DNA of 64,000 bases from Wuchereria bancrofti (Eukaryota; Nematoda; Chromadorea; Rhabditida; Onchocercidae). Each line of letters starts with the position of its first letter. Position 1 is the first letter of the stretch. This document shows, in pieces, positions 51,302 to 63,537 of this stretch. Position numbers and translations under genes: made by a program. The stretch spans positions 8,283,099 through 8,347,098 of the forward strand of contig SSBO01000012.1 in assembly GCA_005281725.1 (NCBI GenBank). Reading direction: 5' to 3'. Below the pieces are notes generated by a model. That model had not been told where the DNA came from. It made no database searches and saw only the letters and a program-made list of their open reading frames with translations.

Positions 51302-52335
51302 CTACTGTGTTTCTTTAAACTTCGGGTTCCATAATAATAGCTTCTGTTTTGTTGTCGAATAAGGGTAATACTTTCGATTTCTGAAAAATTTTTTGTTTCA
51401 TCATCAGTTAACAACAAACCTAAACTGAAATAAGTAAGACACAAAGTTATAATATACTGTGAAAAGCGTTCTCAAAATTCAAAACCGTGCAAAGCAATCG
51501 AAAACTAACCTTCTCAATAACAAGTCTATGGGAAGAGCAATAATAAAATATTTCTTAAACTTACTCCAATAAAGTCAAGGTCTCCTCATGATCCAACATC
51601 CACTTTCTCTGCTTTGGAGGATTCTGGACAGGAGTTTCATCGGTAATATGATGCAACCACATGTGCCTATGAAAGTCTGAGTCTAATAAAATTGAACATG
51701 AACCATTCAAAATGTTTCTTCAAGTCTTAATTTGGATGATAGAAGGACAAAACTAGACTTCGTATGATGCACCAGACCAAAAGTGGGAAAAATTACCATT
51801 CAGCAGGAATCTGAGAAGCGTCGTAATCAAGCCAGACATGTTCTGGATATTCAACCCAGCGATTTCGCGGCATAAAATATGAATTGTCCTTGAAAATATA
51901 TGGAAAATTTAATGATTTAATACTGACTTCAATTACTCAAAATTGATTAAAGAATTATGAAAAGGAAAAAAACTGAAAAAAAATTATGATCGGAAACGAA
52001 ACCGTCAACTAACTTCATAGTATTTATTGCCGAATTTGTCTTCCCCCATGAACTTCCCAACTCTCGTCTCATCCATCCTGAACAAAATAGAAATATCGAA
52101 AAAGCAGTTAAAAATCAGAAAAAAAGGCAAGAAGGCAAATATTTGAATATGGAATACCATAAATGAGATCTATTCCACTGTCAGCAACTATCTAATAACA
52201 CACTGATATAGTAAAACATTTTAGACATGCTTACAAATAACGTTTCTTCGTGAAACCAATCCATCCACCACAACCTTTAACTATTTGGAAGAATTTCGCC
52301 CATACTCGTAAACCAAGAATTTCTTTCAAACTCAT
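51302..52335 (-). CDS. ndufa12: NADH dehydrogenase (complex I) subunit NDUFA12, complete
   Basis: Accessory subunit of mitochondrial complex I (B17.2). Exons: 52335-52235, 52077-52014, 51888-51797, 51666-51565, 51380-51302; 145 residues, the same length as the human protein, all phases consistent. Signature segments: GEDKFGNKYYE (about 44-54), RNRWVEYPEHVWLDYDASQI, PAEWHMWLHHITDETP, and the tail YYPYSTTKQKLLLWNPK. The ATG follows TTTTCAG ATTCTT, a probable spliced-leader acceptor. The start is 776 bases downstream of the ubxn-2 stop on the same strand. Confidence 0.94.
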
Positions 52336-53111
52336 AAGAATCTGAAAAGTCATGGCATATATATTAAACAAAATATCATCTCGGAAAAGGACTTTCGAAA
52401 TTATGCGATATGAATAGAAACCGCACAGTATGAGTAGGAAATCACTAGCTTCCCCAAAACGTATTAAATCCACGAAAATCAACTCCACCCTAATCCAGCT
52501 TTTAAAATTGCATAAGTCACGATTCTGAAGAACGTTGACTAAAAACGAACGCATATTTATATCATCTTGACAATAGCACACAGAAGAGAAGCCAACCTAG
52601 TACTGCACAGACTAACCGCATTACTAGTGCAACGCATCGAATGTTTACGGCGCCATTAAGCATTAGAATCAGTCACAGATTTCTTCGAAAAAATTCATGA
52701 TATGAAACAAATCATGACATAACATTTTTTTCCTTTCTTCTCCCTCAAAAAAAATTCGCAGTTCTCTACCTTCCCCTTTCGGTCCAACAATCGAAGATTC
52801 GAGTGCTTATGCATCATCAACTCTACGAAACTTCAAACCACAATAAGATGTAAAGAAAGTGGAAAGCCAGTGAAGTACACGCTACATCAAATGAAATTTT
52901 TTTATTATTACCCCTTTAACACAGCAATTCAGACCACTATTACATGGAAAAGTGGAAAAAGAAAATATCATGATATTCTCCTTCCATCGTGTGAAAAGTT
53001 TCCTGTCTATATGTTGGTATACTGGCATTACTGAAACGTCACAGCAAAACCGATAAGTTGCCGTTTAAACAAGTGAAAGAACATGAAACACAGAATTATG
53101 GAGAACATGAA

Positions 53112-55706
53112 TTACACAAGTTTCGCAACAATAACTGCATTCAATAAACCTGCATCTTTCAGAGAAATGTTTTCTTGTTCAATCACTTTATTCGGAAAGG
53201 TTGTCATCAAATTGAACGGCTGGAAGGCATAATCTGGTGCGGCACTAAAAACTATTGTAACAGTCGATACCATACTTAGTTGTAACATTGTTCACACAGT
53301 TCACAGTTAAAAATTACATTTGGAAATAGACTCACATTACGACAAAATTTCGAATGTCTCCAACAGTATGATTATGATTGAATTTCCCAACAATCCGCTC
53401 TCCACTCGGCAGTCGAATTTGCACTTGTGTTATAGGTTCCCCATCATTTAATTTTGTCGCTTCCTGAGCTTTCTTAATATCATCAGAATCTAAAAATCAC
53501 TAAAACTAATTATTTTTAAACCACTGAATGATATTCATGCAGTGATGCTTTGTAAAGTAAATGACAAACTTAAGAAGTGCATTACAAAATGCGTAAATCC
53601 TGAAATACGAGAGAGTGGACAAAAAGTAACTCAATACAACACTATAAACTATTATCCTAAAAAACGGAATTTTCTGTTATTTATCAAGCACTATAAACAT
53701 TAAGACAAACAGAAGGCCATCCAAATTTGCCTTGCCAAAACGTTATAAACACAGATTACCTACAAATCCACTGTTCGCCGGATTAGCACTATTACTCGTT
53801 TTTTGCTCCAAATTTCTTGTAGAAAAGATGGTTGGAACAAGTTCACCTAATCTCTGCCCTTCTCCAGTAAACGGCTTCGATTCAACTACACGTGGCTCAT
53901 TTCGACGTTCCATTCGAAGATAAATAATTTTGCCCGGATACTGCCGTATTATTTCGCCCGGCACGTGTCTAAACTGACTAAGCGATAACAAGTGAATTCT
54001 TTAAAGAGATTTAATTATATCAATCGTATAGTTTACCACCCAGCTTATAAATCGGTGTTTAGGGTTAGTTTCTTCAGTTTAACTAGTCATAAGGCACAAG
54101 ACTTCTTCGACCTTTTGATGTATCATCTTTTTTTTGTCATATCCCTCTCTGTTTTATTAATACGACAGCCAAAATCGCAACTAATCAAATGCTTAAGTCA
54201 CCATAATTTCAGATTTATTGTTCCGCTGGAAGACCTAATAAATTCTGCATTTCTAAAAAAATTCTATTTCTAGCTGCGATTCTAGTTTCTAAAAAAGTGA
54301 TGCATATGCATTAGCACCTAACAGAACATATCACCCTTACAAAGTCCAAAACTTCTCGAGAGTAAATATAGAAGGAAAAAAATGATTTTGTAAAGTTGAA
54401 AGTTACCCTTCGCCAATCGTTTGTAAAAACGAATGATTTCGCATGTCACTGTACAATCGAAGTGGACCACCATCTATAGTAAATCCATCTTCCCACATGA
54501 CAAGTGTCACTTCTTGCTGAAACAGAAATAGAATAGCTATCCTACATCCACATCAACAAAAAGATTATTAAAACGAAATTCAAAAACTAAATTAGAAACA
54601 TTAAAATGCTTACTGGAGTAGAAGAACCATTTGATTCAACCAACTCGGATGATTGTACAGCATCCCCCAAACGGTAACCTTTAGTACCCGAAGATAACTT
54701 CACTATGTCATGAGCTCCTGATTTTGTACATTCTTCTGGTGTCAGAGATTCAGCACCACGAGCACGAGCTGAATTGAAGAACTGTGAAACGAAATCCTCG
54801 TTACGTGAACTATCTGGCCCGAGCACTAAATTCCCACTGAAATAGTTTAAAATGATGACGAGCCTATATTATGTACATATATTATGATGTCCTTAAATTC
54901 TTATTAATTGAATCACTATCTCTTAAATTCGGGATTCAGATTCTCGTTTTCACCAAGTTATAACAGAACAAAGCGAAGTGGTTCAAACAGCTATGAAAAT
55001 ATAACTTGGTGATCCTAGCAGAAAGCTCACGACAAATCAAGCTTACCTCTGTTCGCTGCCGCCGACATAAAATCCTTGCTGGCGTTTCCCATCATCACTA
55101 GACGGACTGCTGCTACTGCTCCTGGTTTTTTTACTCGATGAATGCAAAGTTGCAATCCTACAACAATTAAATTTGCGTAAAGTACCTCCTCTCATACAAC
55201 GAAGAAACTACTGCATGGGTAAATTCTCTTGAATGACAGTCGACAGATAGATTGCCAACCAGTCCCAGCAGTCCCTATGTTTGCTTAATGAACTGTAATT
55301 GAGAAACAAAAAAATTCGAAATTGTAGAGAATGTACCAAACGATTTTGGTTAAGACAACTGAAACTATCCAATCATCAGTAAAACGCATCTCCTGATGAT
55401 AAAAAGAAAATACACTACGTCGACTGGTTCCCCAAAAGAGGCTAATATACACACCAGTTTTCCAGCTATGTCATTTAACCAACCACTGTTAGATACTTTG
55501 GACAAACCTGACTACAATACTTTATCAGCCAGCCAGAAGCTTATACGTTATCCTTCGGTTACGCTTCTGCGATAGTTAGCCGTCATTACATCCATACTGT
55601 GACGTGACACATATCACGTATGTGCACTTCATAACTGCATAAACAGCATAAACGGTACTAGCACTAAGCACTAAACTAATAAAATAAATGACAAACCTGC
55701 GACTCA
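53112..55706 (-). CDS. ubxn-2: p47-type p97/CDC-48 cofactor with SEP and UBX domains
   Basis: Adaptor of the AAA ATPase p97/CDC-48 in membrane fusion and ubiquitin handling. Exons: 55706-55696, 55157-55047, 54836-54614, 54516-54407, 53968-53760, 53489-53336, 53244-53112; about 316 residues. FYVGGSEQSGNLVLGP (35-50) matches human p47 FYAGGSERSGQQIVGP. The SEP domain (about 116-165) begins EVTLVMWEDGFTIDGGPLRL. The SHP-like segment KPFTGEGQRLGE follows, and the UBX domain (233-316) contains QVQIRLPSGERIVGKFNHNH, MTTFPNK and LLNAVIVAKL. The first exon encodes only MSRR. No N-terminal UBA domain is present, as in human p37/UBXN2B. The 11-base first exon fits family sequence but is the least certain part. 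Confidence 0.88.
55167..55274 (-). CDS. Candidate exon inside ubxn-2 intron 1
   Basis: Acceptor CATAG, then 35 open codons to TAA in frame 0 (GLLGLVGNLSVDCHSREFTH onward). The other two frames are also open for over 20 codons, so the frame is uncertain. It joins in phase 0 to the exon 56029-55909. It ends 10 bases before ubxn-2 exon 2, on the same strand. Confidence 0.25.
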   Translation of the reverse strand, partial: GLLGLVGNLSVDCHSREFTHAVVSSLYERRYFTQI

Positions 55707-55908
55707 TTGTATAACTAATGATATAAATGTTTCAAAGAATGGAGTTGTCGAGAAAAATTCTGAAACAACTTCACAATAATATGTAAATTAACAAATCAAA
55801 TCACGTAATGCCACTTATTATCATTGCTTATTATACTCTATCCTATCAGATCCTCTATTCTACACCAATTCAACGTATAACGTAAACCTCAAAGTGATGA
55901 AAACAAAC

Positions 55909-56029
55909 CTCGACAGCTCCACCCTTTCGAACACCTATGCCTGACGACGAATCAAATAAAAAAGACCCTGCAACCAGTGGATCGCTATGAAAACTTTCAT
56001 CCTTCTTGAATATCCGATGTATGCGTGAC
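55909..56029 (-). CDS. Candidate internal exon, unassigned
   Basis: Bounded by ATGCAG and a GTTTGT donor. The phase-2 frame reads RIFKKDESFHSDPLVAGSFL followed by FDSSSGIGVRKGGAVE and looks coding. It could continue into 55274-55167 (phase 0). The upstream partner is unknown; one possibility is 56931-56869, which can end in phase 2. Confidence 0.35.
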
Positions 56030-56085
56030 CTGCATTTTCTACGCCTTTTTGTGCATCTTTTGTATGTGTGACAACAATGTGCGTG

Positions 56086-56265
56086 GTAAATATGCATGAG
56101 AAATAAATACGTATGTTGACAAATACGTATGCGTTGATAAATACATGTATGTTATAAATTCGCATCTATGGTAAATAACGCATGTACAATAAATTTTTAC
56201 AATAAATATGATAAATACGTATGCGTGACAAATACGTGGTAAATGCGCATGCATGATAAATACAA
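56086..56265. repeat. Degenerate minisatellite
   Basis: About ten imperfect copies of an 18-20-base unit like GATAAATACGTATGCGT, drifting in length and sequence. The minus-strand open frames across it (IYRTCVIYHRC type) are repeat artefacts. Confidence 0.75.
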
Positions 56266-57078
56266 ACCTCACATAAAATATTGTGTGATAAAAACCTGCG
56301 TTTTAGTACTTTCAGTGTAGTAAATACAGAACATTAGTAGTATAGAATACACGTACGTGTAGCGGACACTTTTGCATGCGCTTCAGGAAAACACTAATCA
56401 TTAAATGCTTTACAGCAGTAAAAAAGAATGCTTGGCAAGAAGATATAAAAGAATTTCAGCTTCTCTTTTGAATTCATTTATTGCATGGGAATATAAGTTT
56501 TGAGAGGAATGTGTCGTATAAATATTTGACGCCTTATCGAGTTAAATATGTTTGAGCATGTTTTGCTACTTTCGTTGGTACTCACCCCAAATTTTATGTA
56601 AATTTACTTGCAATTATCTCCATTGTAACCTTAATGATCTGTAATCACCAATTATACTTATCAGTGATATTGCTAATTAGTGCTTACTGATAAAGATAAA
56701 ATATTGAGTCAAGAAAATGTCCTGGAATAAAAAAAATGATTTGTTGCATTTTTTCCTCTCACATTTTAAATTTTTGAACTGAATAATTTCAAATTAGTAG
56801 AGGAAAACTCAAAATATTTTGGACAGTTAGTTCACTGTTATTTTTTATCACTTTCTGCAGACTCTTCACTTGAATTTTTTGTCAGTGTTCATCGTTCTTA
56901 TTGCCGTCTTTAATGTGATATCCCGAACATCCTTGAAAAAGTTTGGTTGTAAATTAAAACTGAGTTTTTTTTTTTGTGGATTAAAATTCAATCACTAATT
57001 TGCTTGAACTCCTCATCTATTAATCAGAATAAGAATCCCCTGATAGCTACAAATTAAAAATTAAACTGAACTTCTTAC

Positions 57079-57142
57079 CAGGTTGATCATGATCCGCTTC
57101 CATCCATGTGTTTCCATCCGCATCACGAAGCCTAAAATTCAT
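57079..57142 (-). CDS. First exon of an unidentified gene, possible downstream cistron
   Basis: ATG one base after an ACCTACTAG acceptor, reading MNFRLRDADGNTWMEADHDQ and a further P, then donor GTAAGA in phase 1. Third codon positions favour this frame over the alternative. It starts 158 bases after the stop of the coiled-coil gene upstream, a spacing typical of nematode operons. A phase-1 exon at 56931-56883 would end it as a peptide of about 37 residues (GCSGYHIKDGNKNDEH). Family not recognised. Confidence 0.45.
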
Positions 57143-57300
57143 ACTAGTAGGTATCAACCAGTACGGCTTTATTTTTTTCGTGCGACACCTCGGAAAATTA
57201 GGAAATTAGCTCATTAAATAACTGAACATGCCTTTTTTGCTACACTCTACTAGTACTAACTAGCAACTTTATTGTGATTTTTGCGGAATAGAATAATAAC

Positions 57301-60300
57301 TTAATTTTTGTTGTCATTTGTGAGTGTCGAGGATGATGAAGGAGGCTGCTGCCGCTTACGGCCATTTATAACAAATTCTTCAAATTTCGCCAGCAGACTT
57401 AAGGATTCATCCAAGATGCACTTCGATCTTTCCAGAAGAATTCTATTCTCGAGAATCTACAGCCATTAATTAGTTATACTTTATACTTGCACTTGAAATT
57501 AAAACAATGTTTCTTGTTGATGAATTAGAAGCTTGAAGACCTACATTAGTATCCGATGACGTTGTTCTATGAAAAGTGTATTTTTTTAAAGTTAACCTTT
57601 TTTTGGCGGATTCTTCGCGATTCTTCCAACTCTATTATCAAATTTTCCGCATCTTGATCGGCGATATTTTGCAAATACGTAATGCGGTCGAATATACAGT
57701 GCACTTCCTTAACATTTTTAGACTAGTGAAAAAAAAGAAAAAAAAAGAAAAAGAAAATCATCAAAAGAATTTGGTAGTTTTAAATTACTCACAGTGGTAG
57801 TTTCACGCAGTCTAATGCGCAAATTAAGCATACTTTGCTTCACACTATTAATTCGTTCCTGCATGAGACGTTTTCTCTCCTCGAATAACGTCCTTGGTTT
57901 GTTCTCATCCTGTTCTGATGCTGAGTCTTCGTCAAACATAACGTCCCTATTCTATATTTTATCCTAATTATGTAGAAAGTAGAATCATATGATGATATGA
58001 TTTGATGTAATATAACAGGCATTCGAAAATAATTTTCTGGAAAAAAAACCATAAATTTCGAACCATTTAAAGCCATATTAAAGCCCTCTATAAGGTTTTT
58101 TTTTCAAATCAATATAGCAAAGGTCAAAAATACTAGAAGCGAAAAATTTAATTGGACTTGCAACGATTATATTGCGATGCATTTTCTGCTGTTTCTGCTG
58201 TAGAAACATTCGAAATTATAACTTAATAGGACACAAAATCATTGTTAAACGATGTAATTTCTCTCAAAACAGTGAAATGAAATGTTAAAAGAATCTATAA
58301 GAAGTTAATGGATTGAGGAAATAGAATAGGTATTCCTTAGTAAGCAGATACAGAATTTAGCTCATGAAATTTATTACCAATTTAGTTAACTTGGACGCAT
58401 TTCATTTTTCATTTTCATGACAATAGAATCATGAAACACTTTACCTTCCTCACTTGATTGTTATAAAAATGTTTTTTATTATTCTTGAGCAGATACGGAA
58501 GTTTACTAAAAATAAAATTAATTTACGGTCACCTTAAACAGCATCATTTTTCATTCCCAAATTAAAGTTAATTATGTGATAGTAGAGATCAATGAGTTAA
58601 AATGCTAATCCAATCTTTTCTGTCTTCTTCACCAAAAGAAGCATCATAGAATCGTATGAATTCATTTTAAATTAATTCTTAACAAACGACTGGTGGAATA
58701 AGTTTAAAAAAAGAACTGAAAAGCTAAGCAACCGAGCAGAAAGAGGAAGAAAAACGAGTGATATTATTTTGATCACTCAAGTGATTTTATAAGTGCATAA
58801 AATGCTCACATTTAAATTTTTCACTTAGCAAAATTGTTACGTCACACTGTGCAATGCAATAGATATATTTTACAATGAGCTAATTTTCAGCAAATATGGC
58901 ACGTAGTTAGTTCAGCAGAAGCTTACAATATTTCTTACATTAAATGTTCCAATTTTTTGGATACTAATCATTTTTTTTCTTTTTCTTTTTATATATAAAT
59001 CATTGGATATTCACATATAATTAATAAGTATAATAATGAACAAATAGTTACTTCTTGAGTCCCCATAATTTGATAATCGAAACATTTGATGATAATTTAA
59101 TCATGTTGCTCATTTGGATAACTGATAATAATCAGTCATAATAAGTTAAAAGTTTAGTGATTACCTGGATGAACCACCTTTGTATGGTGTTCTAGTATAA
59201 TACTTGCATTATTTCTTTCTAATGCTTCCTCAATATCAATTCTTCTAAAATAACAATGAGGTTGAAGTTCAAACCATTGATACAATTTTTGTGATTCCAA
59301 TTAGCGCCTTACGCTCTTAATGATGAGTCATTAACACTATTGATAGATTGCTATTTCATAAATCATTTGATAATTCAATAAACTTTACAACATTGGAAAA
59401 ATATTTATTTGTTGCAATCTATCGAGTATTTGCTGTATTTTCAAATATGACATTCCAGAAATAAAGTAAGATTAAAAATAACGGAAATCATATTAGTCGC
59501 TTCGGAGAATGAATGTTCTTTCTGAATCTAGGATATTTCAAGAAAAGGAAATTGAAATATCAATTCAACGAAATGTTATTGTCTATTAATGCTTTCTTTA
59601 CATTTACTGAAGTCGTCATACTTTACTCGACAATTTTTTTATCAACTGACTATTTTTCCTTTTTTCACATAACGATGTATGACAGTAAATGCAAATTTCA
59701 TCATTTGATATAAAACATCATCCACATAATGTCAATATACGACATTAATTAGTGAAGAATGGTATAATTATGTTGCTAGATTTCATTATATATTTTAAAA
59801 AGCTGTCAAATAATACTCTAATCTTATGTTTTCTTTTTTTTTTTTTTTTGAAGAGACAAGAGATCATGGGAAATGAGATGCTTAACAAAAAAAAGTTCAA
59901 TAATGTCAACTTGTGACTGTTTGTAATCATTTATCAAGGTAAACATATTTGTCACTTAATACTGTAGCTTTTAGAAAAAAGTTACAGAAATGAAACTATT
60001 TAACCTAATATCTGACTTCTTAGTTGAAATTATTTTCGAATTTTAAGAATTTCTCACGATAAGATTTTGATCCCTTGAACGAGAAAGTTTTGAATATTTC
60101 TATAGCTATGATTAAATGCAAGCAATCAAAATGATAACGTTGTCGGCTTTTATTCTCAGCTACAACATGCTGAACGCTTTTCAGATCAATCTTTAATGGA
60201 AAACTAAGAGTGGATAATGTTTTTCTGATAAAAATGGATAATGCCTAAATTTTTTCCGTCTTATCCTGACAAATTAATGAAGAAAAATCTAGAATAGAGA

Positions 60301-61313
60301 TTTCAAAAGAAATTTAAAAAAAAAAGAAAGCGAACTCATCGTCACTTGCCACATCCATCAGAACATCTTTGCAACAAGATAAATTCTCACTGAATGTGAT
60401 GAAAGATCTGATTTGATTTATCATCGCCATCTTTGCTGACATCTAACATCAACAAAAAATGTTCCTTTTGGTGATGGCATTGTTCCCTTCACATTGTCTC
60501 AAAAACTTCCAAGTAATTGTTAGCAAAATATTAATAGCATTATTAAAGCTATTCTTGTTACCTTGTCACAGACTTTCATTTAATGAATTTCTTCTCATCA
60601 TTCAGTTTTTTGTGATTGTTTAAGTTTTATGAGCATATATTGGTCATAATGGCAACGATTAAGGTTTGGTCAAGTTAAATTAATTTTACCTGTTGGTATA
60701 GTGTGGTAGCAGTAGAAGCAAAAAAAAAATCACTTGGTGACATTGTGAAACCAGAAAGAACAGTTTAAAAGAAATATGCTGTAATTGGTGCGACATTTTG
60801 CAATTCTTCCTGATATTTCTGTTTATTTTGCTGCGTATACAATTGTTAATGATATAGAAATCTCTTATAAGTGAATGTTTTTAAGCTGAAATGAGATAAT
60901 TAAATGTACGGTATACCGTACATTTAATTATCTTTTTCATTGATAGTTTCACCATTGATAGCATTTGATGGAAGTGGAGAATTTGCATTTTGCTAATGTG
61001 TTGTTATATTCGCTGCAAATGTTGCCAGTACAAAGTACAGTTTTCCATAAAGTTAAAGTTTTACTGTATCTGCTTTTACTAATATGTCATTTGCACTAAC
61101 ATTTGTTGGTATTAAATGATTTACGATTTAGATGCTGTTTCACTTGCTTCCACTACTAACAAACATTCGCATAGCGAAAATCCAAAATACGTTTCACTTT
61201 ATCATTACTTTACAGTTTATCTAGATGGTTCCTTCACTTTTAGATTGTCCAAACAGTGAGGCGTTCATCTGATTCAGATGATTTAGTGAGCCATCGGGAA
61301 AAGAAGTTGCCAT
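57301..61313 (-). CDS. Coiled-coil protein of unknown function, 228 residues
   Basis: Seven exons chained by consistent phase: 61313-61238, 60442-60391, 59244-59165, 58087-58050, 57951-57793, 57722-57597, 57456-57301. It starts MATSFPDGSLNHLNQMNASL with a good start context (AAAATGG) after a GTTAG acceptor. Residues 1-80 are polar and Asn/Ser-rich. Residues 90-205 are strongly helical and charged (RTLFEERKRLMQERINSVKQ, then NLIIELEESRRIRQKKILEN), consistent with a coiled coil. The tail is RKRQQPPSSSSTLTNDNKN. A GTAAGC donor at 57359 lies within the last exon, so an alternative 3' end is possible. I do not recognise the family. The first three exons are supported only by splice sites and phase, the last three also by length and composition. 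Confidence 0.6.
60894..60933. repeat. 40-bp perfect palindrome
   Basis: Two 20-base arms, 60894-60913 and 60914-60933, are exact reverse complements with no spacer; the flanking bases do not match. The centre is CGGTATACCG. It sits in intron 1 of the coiled-coil gene. No transposase or target duplication is evident. Confidence 0.95.
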
Positions 61314-61321
61314 TTTACTAA

Positions 61322-63537
61322 CTTCATAGTTGTTAGCATTTTCATTTTCTTTTTTTTTAAATATAATTAATCTGCTATCATTACGTTATCAAGCATTAGG
61401 TCCAAAAAGAAAACTTATACTTGCAATTTAAAATATCAAAATATATTAAAAGCTGATAAATTACTGAAATCAGAAGAGCAGACATTAATGTTTTTTTGCA
61501 AGTATAACCAATGTTGATCAAAATATATTAGTAGCATAAGTGATCGATAATATAAGTTTATTGGTGAAATAAGCATATCTTTATCAAGGAATTTAAATCA
61601 CTTAACATTTAATTTGTTATTGTCATTATTGACTTTGATGATGAAAATGTGTACTTCGCCACAATTTTAACAAAAGCAAAAATATTGACAAGCTACCGAT
61701 TAATTGAAAATTATTAATAATTGACTAGCAAAGTTAATCTCATTTTGGATATTACCATTATTCGCCTTGCAGGTTAATCATAAGCAAATGTTTTTCTATT
61801 ATCTGATGAGCAATCCAACCTGACTGTGTTGTACATAGATAGACTGTGACAAATATAAATGTATCATTTCAAGTTAAACTTGTCATGCATTGCACATGAT
61901 ATATGCATCTGCAATCACTAAATGATTAAAAACAACTGAAAAATGTAAGAATAGCTGGCATATTGCTCACCGCTATAGACAACTTATCAGTTTCCTGATT
62001 TAATAAAAAACAAAACATTATGAGTGTTGATGAGCTGTTTATCATAAAACACTGGATGGCAAAACCATATCTTTAAGCTAATTTAAATATTTTCATAGAA
62101 TTATTTGCTATTTGATGAATAATTCGACATAATTTAAGGTCTCTAGTTTCACTTTTTTAATATTTAATAATCATTGCAAAGCAAACATTAAATAAACTTC
62201 TCTCTATTCGCATAGAAAGTATTACTAGGAAAGTATCACTAAGTGAAACTTATAGATGTCAAATAAGTTTTTCAGTCTTTGGGAAACTTGACTGCAACTT
62301 TTCTTTTAACATAAAGAAAGATGTATGATGTATAATAGGGAAGAAAAGTAAGACTCTGTTGTAATTGCAGGAAATACTAAAGTATGTAGTACTGATTAAT
62401 GATATATTTCCAATATATCAATCAACTAAACTGCTAAGATGAACTCAGATGCAAAGAATAAAAAATTTGTAAATTTTTGATCTTATTGATATTTGAAGTA
62501 AGAAAACTTGTCATTACATTCGTTTACTTTTCACTATCATTATTGCATAAATTTTAAAACTTCAAACTTAGTTTTTAAATTTTTTTCTCTTTTTAAATAA
62601 AAAAGCAATTCATCTAAGGGAAACATTTAGTATGATGTGCGTGTCACTCGTTCTTTCATATCTTCTTTCCTCTTAATTCGCATCTATAATTGCCTTGTCA
62701 AATTATTTGATAATTTAATTCATTTTTCTTTTAGAGAATAATGAGAAATAACTGATTTAAATAGCGCTAAAGAGGAATGAGGGATATTGCCGATTATACG
62801 GTAAAGCAAATAGTAGGCTAGGAAGAAAGATTAGAATATAGATGCTTTGATGTCCTATGCTGAATGACATTCTTCAAATGAGCTACTTCGAGTGTTGACC
62901 ATTGGTCATGTTCGATTTTGCCGAAAGTTGAAAGGCTCAAACGACAAGCTATTGAGATCAGACGAGATAAGTTGTTGCTATGAATGAACTTCGTCGTATT
63001 TGAATGTATGCATTTGACTGGTAGCTTTGGCAATTAGTAGCCTATGGCATCAAAATCTATCATCCAAGAAAGAATGAAATATTTAGCAGAGGGACAGCAA
63101 AGGATAGAACTGCAGTATTACATCGCAAAGAGAGCCAAGAGAAAATGAATGAGCTTATTATTGCAGCTGCTTTGTTGCTCGTTACTCTACTCTGTCAGTT
63201 ACATATTTCCAGTGGGCTATTTATGAAAGTGGACAGAGAGCATTAAGAAGTCCGAGTTTCTTCGGTCATTGTCCACTTCATTAACAGTTCTTCATCTAGG
63301 CTACTCGTTCCTCATTTTGTGTTGTCTCTATCAGAGCAAACAGCTGTTTACGGTCATATTTCATCTAGCTATTTTATGTGGCTCTTTCCAATTTAATTGT
63401 GAATGATATGCATTATTTGTACAGTAAAAGATAACCAGCTGTGCTGCCTCCAGTAATGATCCCCTACTGGTCACTGTCCTATCTGTACTGGCCATTTTTA
63501 CTTTCTGAAATTGGTTATTAAAAAGTTAAATATTTCA
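61322..63537. other. Intergenic
   Basis: No supported gene. The minus-strand frame at 62818-63033 (71 codons, CRLSLSTFGKIEHDQWSTLE inside) is the best open frame but has no splice context or family resemblance. Confidence 0.35.

Noticed and set aside
57079..59244. Apparent PIH1-domain protein (VVHPGFVMRMETHGWKRIMI) from joining 59244-59165 to 57131-57079
   Set aside because: The join is in phase, but the frame uses G/C-ending codons unlike the genome, and a better chain takes 59244-59165 through 58087-58050 into the coiled-coil exons while 57142 starts a new ATG frame.
61244..61321. Plus-strand terminal exon IVQTVRRSSDSDDLVSHREK ending TAA
   Set aside because: The minus strand of the same bases gives an ATG in good context, a donor and phase-consistent downstream exons, so the plus reading is probably a shadow.
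62818..63033. 71-codon minus-strand frame
   Set aside because: Not recognisable, no acceptor or donor in place, and the length is within chance for an AT-rich region of this size.
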